This document shows positions 1 through 12,262 of a stretch of 64,000 nucleotides of DNA, in pieces. Under the pieces are notes generated by a model, which did no database searches, was not told where the DNA came from, and was given only the letters and a program-made list of their open reading frames with translations. Position numbers and translations under genes: made by a program. Source of the stretch: Omphiscola glabra (taxonomy: Eukaryota > Mollusca > Gastropoda > Lymnaeidae); assembly GCA_964017045.1 (NCBI GenBank), contig OZ024794.1:52806608-52870607 (forward strand), read 5' to 3'. Each line of letters starts with the position of its first letter. Positions within the stretch are counted from its first letter, which is position 1.

Positions 1-87
1 GTCGTTAGAAAGAGAATATGTCAGACTTAAATGTTTGGGAACCGCTGGTCTAGAGTAAATGCATGTCGTTAGAAAGAGATTATGTCA

Positions 88-376
88 GAGATATATAAGA
101 GAATATGTCAGAGATATATAAGAGATATGTCAGAGATATATAAGAGATATGTCAGAGATATATAAGAGATATGTCAGAGATATATAAGAGATATGTCAGA
201 GATATATAAGAGATATGTCAGAGATATATAAGAGATATGTCAGAGATATATAAGAGATATGTCAGAGATATATAAGAGATATGTCAGAGATAAATAAGAG
301 ATATGTCAGAGATATATACGAGATATGTCAGAGATATATAAGAGATATGTCAGAGATATATAAGAGATATGTCAGA
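88..376 (+). repeat. Minisatellite, 22-bp unit, about 13 copies
   Basis: The unit is GAGATATGTCAGAGATATAT plus AA, nearly identical throughout. Each contains a GATATATAAGAGATAT segment. Confidence 0.95.
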
Positions 377-396
377 CTTGATACCACAAATGTTTG

Positions 397-2350
397 CGTC
401 ATTTATCGCATGTTTGACCGACATCTTTAAAACTTGTTACAGTCTTCATCTCATGGGAACTGGAATTAAGCTTGTCTCATTATTTCACTTGTCTCACTGG
501 TCCTAGAGTTAAACTTGGCCAATTCTTTCATCTCACTGGTCCAAAGAGTTAAACTTGGCCAATTCTTTCATCTCACAGGTCCTAGAGTTAAACTGGTCCC
601 ATTTTTTCATCTCACTGCTTCTAGTTATACTTGTCCCATTCTTTCATCTCACTGCTCCTATTTATACTTGCCCCATTGTTTCATCTCACTGGTCCTAGAG
701 TTAAACTTGTCCCATTCTTTCATCTCACTGGTCCTAGAGTTAAACTTGTCCCATTCTTTCATCTCACTGGTCTTAGAGTTAAACTTGTCCCATTCTTTCA
801 TCTCACTGCTCGTAGTTATACTTGTCCCATTCTTTCATCTCACTGCTCCTATTTATACTTGCCCCATTGTTTCATCTCAATGGTCCTAGAGTTAAACTTG
901 TCCCATTCTTTCATCTCACTGGTCCTAGAGTTAAACTTGTCCCATTCTTTCATCTCACTGGTCCTAGAGTTAAACTTGCCCCATTCTTTCATCCCACTAG
1001 TCACTTATCGCATGTTTGACCGACATTATCATCGGACATCTTTAAAACTTGTTACAGTCTTCATCTCATGGGAACTGGAATTAAGCTTGTCTCATTATTT
1101 CACTTGTCTCACTGGTCCTATAGTTAAACTGGTCCCATTTTTTCATCTCACTGCTCGTAGTTATACTTGTCCCATTCTTTCATCTCACTGCTCCTATTTA
1201 TACTTGCCCCATTGTTTCATCTCAATGGTCCTAGAGTTAAACTTGTCCCATTCTTTCATCTCACTGGTCCTAGAGTTAAACTTGTCCCATTCTTTCATCT
1301 CACTGGTCCTAGAGTTAAACTTGCCCCATTCTTTCATCCCACTAGTCACTTATCGCATGTTTGACCGACATTATCATCGGACATCTTTAAAACTTGTTAC
1401 AGTCTTCATCTCATGGGAACTGGAATTAAGCTTGTCTCATTATTTCACTTGTCTCACTGGTCCTATAGTTAAACTGGTCCCATTTTTTCATCTCACTGCT
1501 CGTAGTTATACTTGTCCCATTCTTTCATCTCACTGCTCCTATTTATACTTGCCCCATTGTTTCATCTCAATGGTCCTAGAGTTAAACTTGTCCCATTCTT
1601 TCATCTCACTGGTCCTAGAGTTAAACTTGTCCCATTCTTTCATCTCACTGGTCCTAGAGTTAAACTTGTCCCATTCTTTCATCTCACTGGTCCTAGAGTT
1701 AAACTTGTCCCATTCTTTCATCTCACTGGTCCTAGAGTTAAACTTGTCCCATTCTTTCATCCCACTGGTCACTTATCGCATGTTTGACTAACATTACCAT
1801 CAGACATCTTTAATTTTTTTTTTAGTATTCATCTCATTGGAACTGAAATTAAACTTGTCCCATTCTTTCATCTCACTGGTCCTAGAGTTAAACTTGGCAA
1901 ATATTTTCATCTCACTGGTCCTAGAGTTAAACTTGCCCTATTCTTTCATCTCACTGGTCCTAGAGTTAAACTTGTCCCATTCTTTCAACTCACTGGTCCT
2001 AGAATTAAACTTGTCCCATTCTTTCATCTCACTGGTCCTAGAGTTAAACTTGCCCCATTCTTTCATCTCACTGGTCTTAGAGTTAAACTTGTCCCATTCT
2101 TTCAACTCATTGGTCCTAGAGTAAAACTTGGCCCATTCTTTCATCTCACTGGTCCTAGAGTTAAACTTGTCCCATTCTTTCATCTCACTGGTCCTAGAGT
2201 TAAACTTGCCCCATTTTTTCATCTCACTGGTCCTAGAGTTAAACTTGTCCCATTCTTTCAACTCACTGGTCCTAGAGTAAAACTTGGCCCATTCTTTCAT
2301 CTCACTGGTCCTAGAGTTAAACTTGTCCAATTCTTTCATCTCACTGGACC
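397..2350 (+). repeat. Minisatellite, 39-bp unit, with a 345-bp higher-order repeat
   Basis: The unit TCACTGGTCCTAGAGTTAAA plus CTTGTCCCATTCTTTCATC (39 bp) runs for most of the interval. A spacer with CGCATGTTTGACCGACATTA and GGAACTGGAATTAAGCTTGT recurs near 405, 1007, 1352 and (diverged) 1767. The blocks at 822-1019 and 1167-1364 are identical at a 345-bp shift. The unit length is a multiple of three, which explains long open frames on both strands (for example 631-1791). These are not genes. Confidence 0.95.
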
Positions 2351-2642
2351 TAGAACTAGAAGTTTTATTTCTCTGGCCGGCTTGACTTCACTTTCCAACA
2401 CTCCCAGGGGAGGCAAATCGGCCTCTCGCTCACTTCAATCTCACCCTCCCTCTCTGCACCTCTCTGATTTTTCTTCCAACCTGACTCTTAAATTAAACAA
2501 TAAAAATACTTGCTTGAACGCCACCGCCCCCAACCACACCCCCCCCCCTCAACCACAACCGTACCGGCCCCTATCATCTCGTGAGCTTCTAGCGGATGGC
2601 AAATAATGGAATCATTAAATTCCGCTTGATAGCCTTCTTTGT

Positions 2643-2779
2643 TTTCTCCCCCTACTCCAGTGGTCTCCCCCTACTCCAGTGGCCTCCCCCTACTCCAGTG
2701 GTCTCCTCCTACTCCATTGGTCTCCTCCTACTCCAGTGGTCTCCTCCTACTCCAGTGGTCTCCCCCTACTCCAGTGGTC
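2643..2779 (+). repeat. Minisatellite, 19-bp unit, about 7 copies
   Basis: The unit CTCCCCCTACTCCAGTGGT occurs with CTCCTCC variants. A hAT-like GCATGCGGCTCTTTG remnant follows at 2803. Confidence 0.93.
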
Positions 2780-2987
2780 AACAAACGGAGGCTCCGGAGT
2801 CGCATGCGGCTCTTTGAATGGAATAGATGTGGCCCGTTATACACAATATATATAACCGCATGGGAATCCCAAAACATTCTCCTTAGCATATATAAAAAAA
2901 ATATAAAATAATATGATACAAATGTCTCCCCGTGGAAGGAAGGTTTCCGACCCGATGCGTTAGTCGACGTAGTTAAATGCTTTAAAT

Positions 2988-3185
2988 CAGCGGTTCTCAA
3001 CATGTGGGTCGTTGCCCCTTTTGGAGGTCGCACGACTCTTTCACAAGGGTCGCCTAAGACCATTTGAAAACACATATACTCTACAGTTATAAAATATCAA
3101 CGAAAATAATTTTGTTGTTGGGGGTCGCCACAACATGAGGAATTGTATTAAAGGGTCGCGGCTTTAGAAAGGTTGAGAACCACTG
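2988..3185 (+). mobile_element. SPIN-family hAT MITE, copy 1, complete
   Basis: It starts CAGCGGTTCTCAACATGTGG and ends GGTTGAGAACCACTG, with imperfect terminal inverted repeats. It is flanked by a perfect 8-bp target-site duplication CTTTAAAT (2980-2987 and 3186-3193). The interior shows the SPIN signatures GGGTCGCCTAAGACCAT, GAAAACACATAT and GGGGGTCGCCACAACATGAG. It has no coding capacity, so it would have depended on a transposase encoded elsewhere. Confidence 0.9.
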
Positions 3186-3212
3186 CTTTAAATATGATTT
3201 ACTCTCAGATTT

Positions 3213-3430
3213 TAAGTAGAACATCCCTGTGTAGGGGATGAATGGGGCGTTACATTATAAGTAGAACATCCCCTGGTTAGGGAATAACTGAACGTCACCT
3301 AAGTAGAGCATCCCCCGGATAGGGGATGACTGGGGCGTAACATTTTAAGTAGAACATCCCCTGGGTAGGGGATGACTGAGGCGTCACCTAAGTAGAACAT
3401 CCCCTGGGTAGGGGATGAATGGGGCGTCCC
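3213..3430 (+). repeat. Tandem repeat, about 44-bp hairpin-bearing unit, 5 copies
   Basis: Units start AAGTAGAACATCCCC at about 3214, 3259, 3301, 3347 and 3390, alternating about 45 and 42 bp. Each contains the inverted pair CATCCCC...GGGGATG around a 6-nt loop. The array directly follows SPIN copy 1. Confidence 0.88.
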
Positions 3431-5364
3431 CGTTTGAACACGGGCCTAAGGCTGAGATACGCGTCACCTCTTATCAAGTCCGCTGTGGAGCAGCCTCCTT
3501 CCATTTTCAAAGCTCTCTTTCATTTAACAGAATCCCCTCGACACAGACGGTGTAATGTATAGCCCCCCGGTAAGTTCTAGGTTCTAATTAAAGAGCACCA
3601 CGTTTAAGTACTCCTACCACTGACACTTGTTTCAGTGAAACAAAAGTCTGATCATGCCCCCCCTCCCCCCCCATCCCTTCCCCACCCTTTTGACCCACTA
3701 AAACCATTGCTCACGGCTGTCCATTTACATTAAATGTCCCGTTAAAGCTGTGGAGCGGAAGGGACCCTATAGTGGATCATTCCAACATTGCTCGTTAAAT
3801 CGAGAGACCACTCTGAAATGGCGTCAAAACATCAGTATACAGAGTAAGCACCCCCCCCCCCTTTCTTTTTTCCTCCCTCCATAATTCCAATCTCTTCTAA
3901 ATTTCTCACAGACCAATTTGACTCCTTTGACTCACGAATCGCATAGACATGACATTTGACATGGACGGATTTCTAACATGACTATTACAAGTCTTTAAAC
4001 ATAGATTTGGGTGAAGGTTTCAGTCCACATTCACACATCCATCGCTTCAACAGCAGAGAGCTGACATCAATGCTTCATTCCGTTAATAGCACGGAAACAA
4101 ATTCTCTCAAAAACATGTATATATTTCAAATGGTCGCCACCGCGTTGAATGCGAGTCCATGTGTTCTCGGCCCACCTACATACGTGCAGCATTTCAAGTG
4201 TCCATTTATATCCGAAGAGTTAGGCCGCTGTCATTGAAATACTTGCTGAAACCTCTCGGGGTCTTTATTTATGTTTATTTCGTTAAAAAATCAATTCATA
4301 TATCAAATATGTTTTTAATGTTTTTTTGTTTTTGTTTTTTTTCCTAGCCAAGCAAGGGTGGGCGAAGAAAGAGGGATGCTTTCTCTGACGCTTGCTTGTT
4401 GACGCTTTGGTTTTGGCGTGGTCATTTTGGATTGGATGTCATAGATCCATCCCCAGTGACATTACTGCTAACAATTGGAACACACACTTTTTTTTAAAAA
4501 TATCCAATCTAAATCAGGGAGAGGTGTGCTTTTTAATACGTTTATTTAGGTCTAAAAATAAAGTTTTCTGAGTTTCAACTATGTACGACATGAAAGAGTT
4601 TGTTTGTATTCCATCAGCTTATATTTTGGATCATCACGCTTTAAAACAACAGCTAATGTCAACATGTTACAACCTTTGGGGCAAAACAATATTTTTAACT
4701 CTACGTCCAAAAGAGGCTTGAAACATTTTTTTTTTTAAATCTAGATTTTAAAAAAAAATAGATCACATAGATTACCAAAAAATATCACTGCTATAAGGTC
4801 GTCACAGACGGAGATTAATGGCGTACCTGTAGACCAAGTTTTGGGATTATAACTATATTGGGAAGATTTGCTCCTTTTGTATAAGCACACATTTTTGTGT
4901 TCTTGTGGAAAAGGTGCAACCATGTATATTATGTTGCTCTGTGGAGAACAACCTCTGCCTCGTTCCCCAAACGAATTCATATATGTCTATCATTATGGTT
5001 ACGGCCATAATATACATAGATACCTGAATGTTATGTCACTTATACCTCACAGCTGATATAAACTCTCGACATCTTACCATATGGATAAAATAAACGCACA
5101 TAAAGTTCTATATTTTGTCATCGCATGATGTACTTATGATTTATATGCGTAGCACAATATTTTACCAACAAACGCTTGTGTACATTATAGCACAACTAAT
5201 TACTAACTATAGAACCCTTGTACACATGGCACAACTAATTACTAACTAAACCTTATATGCATAGATACCCTATGGAAAAGTAACGCAAATCTCTGCTTAG
5301 CTTTCAAAAAAAATTTGTTTTAATTTATTAAATTTAAGTTGATTTTTAAAAAAACGTGGATAGC
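3431..5364. other. Intergenic or intronic DNA without recognised feature
   Basis: AT-rich unique sequence with poly-C runs (3659-3670, 3850-3861). Short open frames show no protein character or splice context. Confidence 0.6.
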
Positions 5365-5712
5365 AGAGACTTGAAAATATCTGATCACAAAGAAATAAAC
5401 ATATCCGATCAAAGACAATTTCAAACATCTGATCAAGGACACGTTCAAATATCTGATAACAGACACTTTCAAATATCTGATAAAAGACATTTTCAAACAT
5501 CTGATAAAAGAAACTTTAAATATCTGAATAAAACTTTTAAATATCTGGTAACAGACACTTTCAAATATCTGATTATAACTTTCAAATATCTGGTAACAGA
5601 CACTTTCAAATATCTGATAAAAGACACTTTAAATATCTGATAAAAGACACTTGCAAATATCTCATCTCAAAGACTTGCAAATATCTGGTCACAGAGACTT
5701 GAATATATCTCA
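5365..5712 (+). repeat. Minisatellite, about 24-bp unit, diverged
   Basis: The unit TTTCAAATATCTGATAACAG plus ACAC occurs with many substitutions and small indels, about 14 copies. Confidence 0.88.
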
Positions 5713-6204
5713 TCTGGTACTAATCCTAACTTATACGTTTAACTCCTAGATGTCATATTGTGACATCCAACCGTGTCCAAAAACATCTTAGATCAATGCA
5801 TTCCGACCTTTTTTTCCCCCCACCTGGACGTCTAAAAATATTTACCCCACACCGAAACCCACGTTAAAGTAAATTTATTTCCTGTCTCCGAGACTAAATG
5901 TGCCCCTAATCACCCCCCACACCCCCACCCCTTTATAAGCTACAAATCGTCTGACACTTGTTGCACTATTTACGAGTTTTAGGACACAATAAATTTCCGT
6001 TAAATAAAACATTTCTCAAGGGTTTTTTAAATTATTGTTGAAGTACAACAAGTAATGAAATGTATTCAACAACTTTCACCTAAAACAACCAATTTGAGTT
6101 ACCAGTTAAAGTGACAGCAGAGTTCATTTCTCCCGAGACTGTGCATTTACCCCGCTTTTTGGTGGGATTCCCGGGTAAGATTAACAAACAATAATTACAT
6201 ACGG

Positions 6205-8306
6205 AGCGGCAGACCACATTGCTCTCATGCAGCTCCCAATTCTCACACCAACCCATCAACTCATGTGACAGACCACATTGCTCTTAGCTCCCAATTACCA
6301 CACAAACCCATCAAGACAGACCACATTGCTCTCAGCTCACAATTCTCACACAAACCCATCAACTCATGTGACAGACCACATTGCTCTTAGCTCCCAATTA
6401 CCACACAAACCCATCAACTCATGGGACAGACCACATTGCTCTCATGCAGCTCCCGATTCTCACACAAGCCCATCAACTCATGGGACAGACCACATTGCTC
6501 TCATGCAGCTCCTAATTCTCACACAAGCCCATCAACTCATGGGACAGACCACATTGCTCTCATGCAGCTCCTAATTCTCACACAAGCCCATCAACTCATG
6601 TGACAGACCACATTGCTCTCAGCTTCCAATTCTCACACAAACCCATCAACTCATGTGACAGACCACATTGCTCTCATGCAGCTCACGATTCTCACACAAG
6701 CCCATCAACTCATGTAGCATACCAAATTGCTCTCATGCAGCTCCCGATTCTCACACAAGCCCATCAACTCATGTGACATACCACATTGCTCTCATGCAGC
6801 TCCAGATTCTCACACAAGCCCATCAACTCATGTGACAGACCACATTGCTCTCAGCTCCCAGTTCTCACACAAGCCCATCAACTCATGTGGCTTACCACAT
6901 TGCTCTCATGCAGCTCCCAATTCTCACACAAGCCCATCAACTCATGTGGCTTACCACATTGCTCTCATACAGCTCCTAATTCTCACACAAGCCCATCAAC
7001 TTATGTGACAGACCACATCGCTCTCATGCAGCTCCCACTTCTCACACAAGCCCATCAACTCATGTGACAGACCACATTGCTCTCATGCAGCTCCCACTTC
7101 TCACACAAGCCCATCAACTCATGGGGCAGACCAGATCGCTCTCATGCAGCTCCCGATTCTCACACAAGCCCATCAACTCATGTGACAGACTGCATTGCTC
7201 TCATGCAGCTCCCAATTCTCACACAAGCCCATCAACTCATGTGACAGACTGCATCGCTCTCATGCAGCTCCCGATTCTCACACAAGCCCATCAACTCATG
7301 TGACAGACTGCATTGCTCTCATGCAGCTCCCGATTCTCACACAAGCCCATCAACTCATGTGACAGACTGCATTGCTCTCATGCAGCTCCTAATTCTCACA
7401 CAAGCCCATCAACTTATGTGACAGACCACATCGCTCTCATGCAGCTCCCACTTCTCACACAAGCCCATCAACTCATGTGACAGACCACATTGCTCTCATG
7501 CAGCTCCCACTTCTCACACAAGCCCATCAACTCATGGGGCAGACCAGATCGCTCTCATGCAGCTCCCGATTCTCACACAAGCCCATCAACTCATGTGACA
7601 GACTGCATTGCTCTCATGCAGCTCCCAATTCTCACACAAGCCCATCAACTCATGGGGCAGACCAGATCGCTCTCATGCAGCTCCCGATTCTCACACAAGC
7701 CCATCAACTCATGTGACAGACTGCATTGCTCTCATGCAGCTCCCAATTCTCACACAAGCCCATCAACTCATGTGACAGAATGCATTGCTCTCATGCAGCT
7801 CCCGATTCTCACACAAACCCATCAACTCATGTGACAGACTGCATTGCTCTCATGCAGCTCCCGATTCTCACACAAGCCCATCAACTCATGTGACAGACTG
7901 CATTGCTCTCATGCAGCTCCCGATTCTCACACAAACCCATCAACTCATGTGGCATACCACATTGCTCTCAGGCAGCTCCCAATTCTCACACCAACTCATC
8001 AGCTCATTGGACAGACCACATCGCTCTCAGGCAGCTCCCAATTCTCACACCAACTCATCAGCTCATTGGACAGACCACATCGCTCTCAGGCAGCTCCCAA
8101 TTCTCACACCAACTCATCAGCTCATTGGACAGACCACACCGCTCTCATACAGCTCCCGATTCTCACACAAACCCATCAACTCATGTGGCATACCACATTG
8201 CTCTCATACAGCTCCCGATTCTCACACAAACCCATCAACTCATGTGGCATACCACATTGCTCTCATACAGCTCCCAATTCTCACACAAACCCATCAACTC
8301 ATGTCC
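6205..8306 (+). repeat. Large minisatellite, 59-bp unit, about 35 copies, with 413-bp higher-order periodicity
   Basis: The unit reads ACTCATGTGACAGACCACAT, then TGCTCTCATGCAGCTCCCGA, then TTCTCACACAAGCCCATCA. Some units lack ATGC after CTC. Diagnostic variants recur seven units (413 bp) apart, for instance 7064-7303 against 7477-7716. Long proline/serine-rich open frames in all registers are a by-product. Confidence 0.95.
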
Positions 8307-8639
8307 TCATGGCCTTGGCGAATCATTCAAATAAACATTTTCAGATAATATCACCTTGTTCCAGCTGTGCCAGCAGAGATGACATCATATTTTGTGGCAA
8401 TCTGAATCCACCGTTACGTAGACGGTACGTGAAGATATATCTCTAGATAAAGAGTAGCAAGTGCCGCGGCTAATATGACAGGGGACTTCATTGTCCTACG
8501 CTCAATTGTGGGTATCTGCATCTCGAGTGATAAGTGCACGCGCGAGCTGCTGTGCGTTTCTGGGAGTGTACTTGGGGGTCAAGGGTAACAGAACGTCAGG
8601 ACATTTGCTCGAAAGGCAGGAAGAAGACTTTAAATGATA

Positions 8640-8760
8640 AGATTAAGTTTCTAATTAAAGCTTCTTTAAGATCTAATGATAATTTATCTCAGAGTTTGTT
8701 TTAATTATCCATCTAATTGCTGTTGCAGGTTAGCGGTTTGTGCAAATGGCCGTGAGGTAA
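8640..8760 (+). promoter_or_regulatory. Candidate homeodomain/POU-motif cluster with a possible 28-nt micro-exon
   Basis: TAAT-core words (CTAATTAAAG, CTAATGATAATT, TTTTAATTATCC, ATCTAATTGC) and an octamer-like TGCAAATG lie within about 110 bp of unique sequence. The last part also looks like an acceptor (AATTGCTGTTGCAG) followed 28 nt later by a perfect donor (GAG|GTAAGTAAG), so 8729-8756 could instead be a micro-exon. Neither reading is proven. Confidence 0.3.
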
Positions 8761-11700
8761 GTAAGTTTAGGGAAATGGCTTAAAAAAATTAATTAGGGCC
8801 TGAACATAAAATCTCCACGCCTTCATGCTGAAATAGAGTAGAGTTGTGGGGGGGGGGGGGTGTTTGCGGGTAAAGAACGGTTTCTAAAAAAATATAAAAA
8901 AAATTAAATTTAAAAAAAATTAAATTAAAAAAAATTAAATTATAACGGAAATAAAGTGAATGAAACTTGAAGTATTCAATAAATTTGTTGCTTGGGGAGA
9001 CCTATGGGAACAAATAACATTTTCTTCTGAGTGAAACCATGACTAACAGCGCCCCCCACCCCCAACGCTGATCTCCTGAAATTGTGACTTGTTTCTACAG
9101 CGGCTCAATGCGTCAATGTTTGACTTTGTTCAACATTTTTAGTTGGAAACCTGCTTACTCGGGAATTTCAGTTAATAAAGAGTACGAGGGTTGCCATAGT
9201 GACAGCGCATACCGGGAACCCGATTTCGAGTATACGTGTTAAGTTTTGTTTTCTCCTATTGACTCCGGCACAGTGGTCAGTTTCAATTCAGGAGGACAAT
9301 AAACTATCGACTACGGCGTTCTTATCATTTTTATTTTGTTAGGTTAGTGTAACAATCTCCTGGCATCTTATAACTCAACAATCACTTTTAAAGAATGACT
9401 TTGTATAACATGTAAGCCGGGGAAAAATGTTTTTTTTTTTAAAGTTATTATAAAAACCTCCAAGGAAACCACGATCCTGAAATATGTGTATTAAAAATAG
9501 CTCTAATGATGAGAGTTTTTTAATCTCTACGTATGTGAAGTAGCCGTTTATCAACTTCCGGGCTACACCTTGTAACAAGCGTCTTATATCCCGGTTATCT
9601 CTGCCCATAGTGATTTAGTAACAAACATCGTTGACCTTTATCACGACGTCTGCATTGCCACCAAGTACGCGTGCCAACACCCAGGAGAGGCCATTCATTC
9701 ATCGGATGTGAAATCTGCGGCTTGCGGTTCTAACGTTTTTGTGGTTACGGTCACAGCTACCGCGTACTCATCCAGTGAGTCGCTTTGACTGACAAACTAG
9801 TCCCACTTTCAGACGGTTCATATTAGTTCTGGATCATAAAGTTGTGTGTAGCTGAAGCGCGTACGGCCAAATTTAGACACACGTTACACAAATACAGAAC
9901 CGCTTCTCGGGCCATGATAAGTAATCTAAGATAAGTTCACAGGGGACATTGAGAGACGATATGAATGGACAGATATTATCGGGGTCCAGAATGTTTTGGT
10001 GGGGGTGTGAGGATTGCCAATGAAGGCCAAGCCATCATAGACTGTGTTCCTTGTTGGATGTTTGTCTGAGAATAATGAAGACCTTGTAACGGGTTGATTA
10101 TCCTACAGGAAATGCTACGTTCTATTAATTCAGTTATATTTTAAAGGGCTTTGGAGATTTGAAATAATATATTATATTTTGTTTTTAAAATCGATTTGTA
10201 AAAAAACTTTTTTTAAAAAAAAGATGGTATTGCGTCATTAAGCTAGGGACATTTTTTGGTACGTTTTTTTAAACACTGGTTCAATTAATTTTTTTTTATC
10301 TTCATAAAGTTTTTGACTCATTTAAAAATGAGAACCGCCTTAAATGAAAGTTGGAAAAAAAAGGGGTGGGGGGTAATTTTTTCACAAGATATAAAAAACT
10401 ATTTTAGTAAAAGCACCAAGGGGGCTCCATACCAAGCCTGATTCCATAAATTTGTTTTTATTGTCCCTCTCCCACACTCCCCGCCTCTCTATCCGCTCCC
10501 TCCTCCCATTCCAGCTAACTGAACGTGTACTAATGACTTGTCCATCTAAAACTTTCACTTTCGTCTGAAACGGTCGGGTGATATTAAACAGCTGATCATC
10601 TCACGTGCCGCCATTAGAAGATGGCCTGGCAGTCATTTAGAGGAGAAACGATTAAAATTGAAAGTGTGGTCTCAGACAATGACGTACGTTAGGGCCAGTC
10701 AACTAGGGAGGCTGCTGTGACGTCAAAAGATGGAGACACGTTCAGTATAAGTTTCTCGATGACAAGTTTTTATCCCAAGGACAAAAAAAAAACCAGTGTG
10801 TGCACATGTATATATCTATCTAGCACATTCGCATAATAATCGTCTGCTGGCCTGTAGAGTAATGAGTTGATCTGTGAATAATAAATGGCACATCTGTGAC
10901 AACTGGCCAAAGAAGGCCAACTTTACGACCCAAATTAAGCTATGTATTTACTGTACACAGTTTGAATGACTTCTCAGACCACAAACGTATCAAGTCGTCA
11001 ATCTTGTCAATCTTTGTTAAAGCCTCTGCACAGAAGCCGTGTCGGAAACGTATTCAAGACAAAATTATGATCAGTATCAACTCTATATTTAATTCAACTA
11101 ACCCCACCCCCAACCCTCTTTTTTTCTTCTTCGTTCGAAATCCAAAGTCTTGACGAGTGAAGACTCTGGGCTTCCCATCAAAAGACTGGACGAGGCGAGC
11201 AGCCAACGATTAAATCTAAACTGTCTGTGGGCAACCCGACCCCTGCAACCCTCGTTTTAAAGCGAGCGAAGCATTGATCAAACATGGCGGCGGGCGGGTA
11301 TGAGTATTTAAATGTCCCCCAGAAGTCGAACTCTACTTGACATTGACAAGGCCATATTACTGATTCAGCAGGTTACTCCCACAGACTCTCCTATTTTAAG
11401 TCCCCCATCCGCGCGCCACTTTACGACAACCCCACCCCTCACTGGCCACTCCAGACAGCACCCACCCCCCAGCCCCCACTTGACGCATTCAGTGGCTCCG
11501 CCGATCTTTCGGTGATTTCTTGGCGCCACAATGAAACTTTCTGAAGGCACTTGGTCGTCTTGGTGGTGCTAAATGGTTGGTTAAATGGGAAGGAACATCC
11601 TGTCTGAGGGACGACCTTCCAGACAGACAATAGTCAGAGGGGGCCATAAACGACTACATTTTAGCGAATCTTGACCGTAAACTGCCATACGTCTGGGGGT

Positions 11701-11924
11701 TTCTTATCTACCCCCTTCCTCCACCCTGTGTTGCTCAGAATCTGCCTTTTTTTTTAAAAAAGAAATGCAATTTTTTTTGTTACAGATTAAAACTCTTGCA
11801 TAACTTTCAACAACTAATTGCTTAATTCGATGGCTTTGGGATACTGAAAGTTACGTGAATAAAACCAAAGGTAATGTTTTTAAATAAGGGGTCCTTTAGT
11901 TCAAGTTCGAGAACCACTGGCGAG
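8761..11924. other. Non-coding stretch, nothing recognised
   Basis: Unique DNA with A-rich runs (8885-8940) and a G12 tract near 8850. The blocks around 10580-10720 (CGCCATTAGAAGATGG, CGATTAAAATTG) and 11281-11320 (ATGGCGGCGGGCGGG, then ATTTAAAT) have a regulatory look, but no gene is supported. Confidence 0.55.
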
Positions 11925-12262
11925 GGGGTTCCAGATCGAGAAACATTGTCGAAAGTTTCGATTTCCAAAAACACTCAAGAAAGGTTCCAGACAGAGAAAC
12001 ATTTCCTAAAGGTTCCAGCAGAGAAACATTGAACAAAGGTTCCAGACAGAGAAATACTGCCTAAAGGTTCCAGACAGAGAAATATTGCCTAAAGGTTCCA
12101 GACAGAGAAACATTTCCTAAGGTTCAAGACAGACAAACATTTCCGAATGTTCTAGACAGAGAAACATTGCCTATAGGTTCCAGACAGACAAACATTTCCG
12201 AAGGTGCCAGAACATTGCCGAAAGGTTCCAGACAGAGAAACATTGCCAAAAGTTCAAGAGTT
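11925..12262 (+). repeat. Minisatellite, about 28-bp unit, about 12 copies, diverged
   Basis: The unit is AAAGGTTCCAGACAGAGAAA plus CATTGCCT, with variable GAAATATT/GAAACATTTCC forms. A GAGAACCACTGG hAT-end-like word sits at 11910, just before the array. Confidence 0.88.

Noticed and set aside
515..1791. Long open frames (up to 386 codons) of repeated FISLVLELNLSHS-type peptides
   Set aside because: They are translations of the 39-bp minisatellite; several frames on both strands are open because the unit is a multiple of three and lacks stops.
6205..8306. CRISPR-like regularly spaced repeats
   Set aside because: The whole 59-bp unit is repeated; there are no unique spacers, no cas genes, and the genome is eukaryotic.
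6278..8446. Ser/His/Pro-rich open frames up to 200 codons
   Set aside because: By-product of the 59-bp array: three registers give near-identical peptides offset by 59 bp, with no splice or start context.
9630..9700. Possible tRNA gene
   Set aside because: No A/B box pair at correct spacing and no cloverleaf could be drawn here or elsewhere in the window apart from the SINE head.
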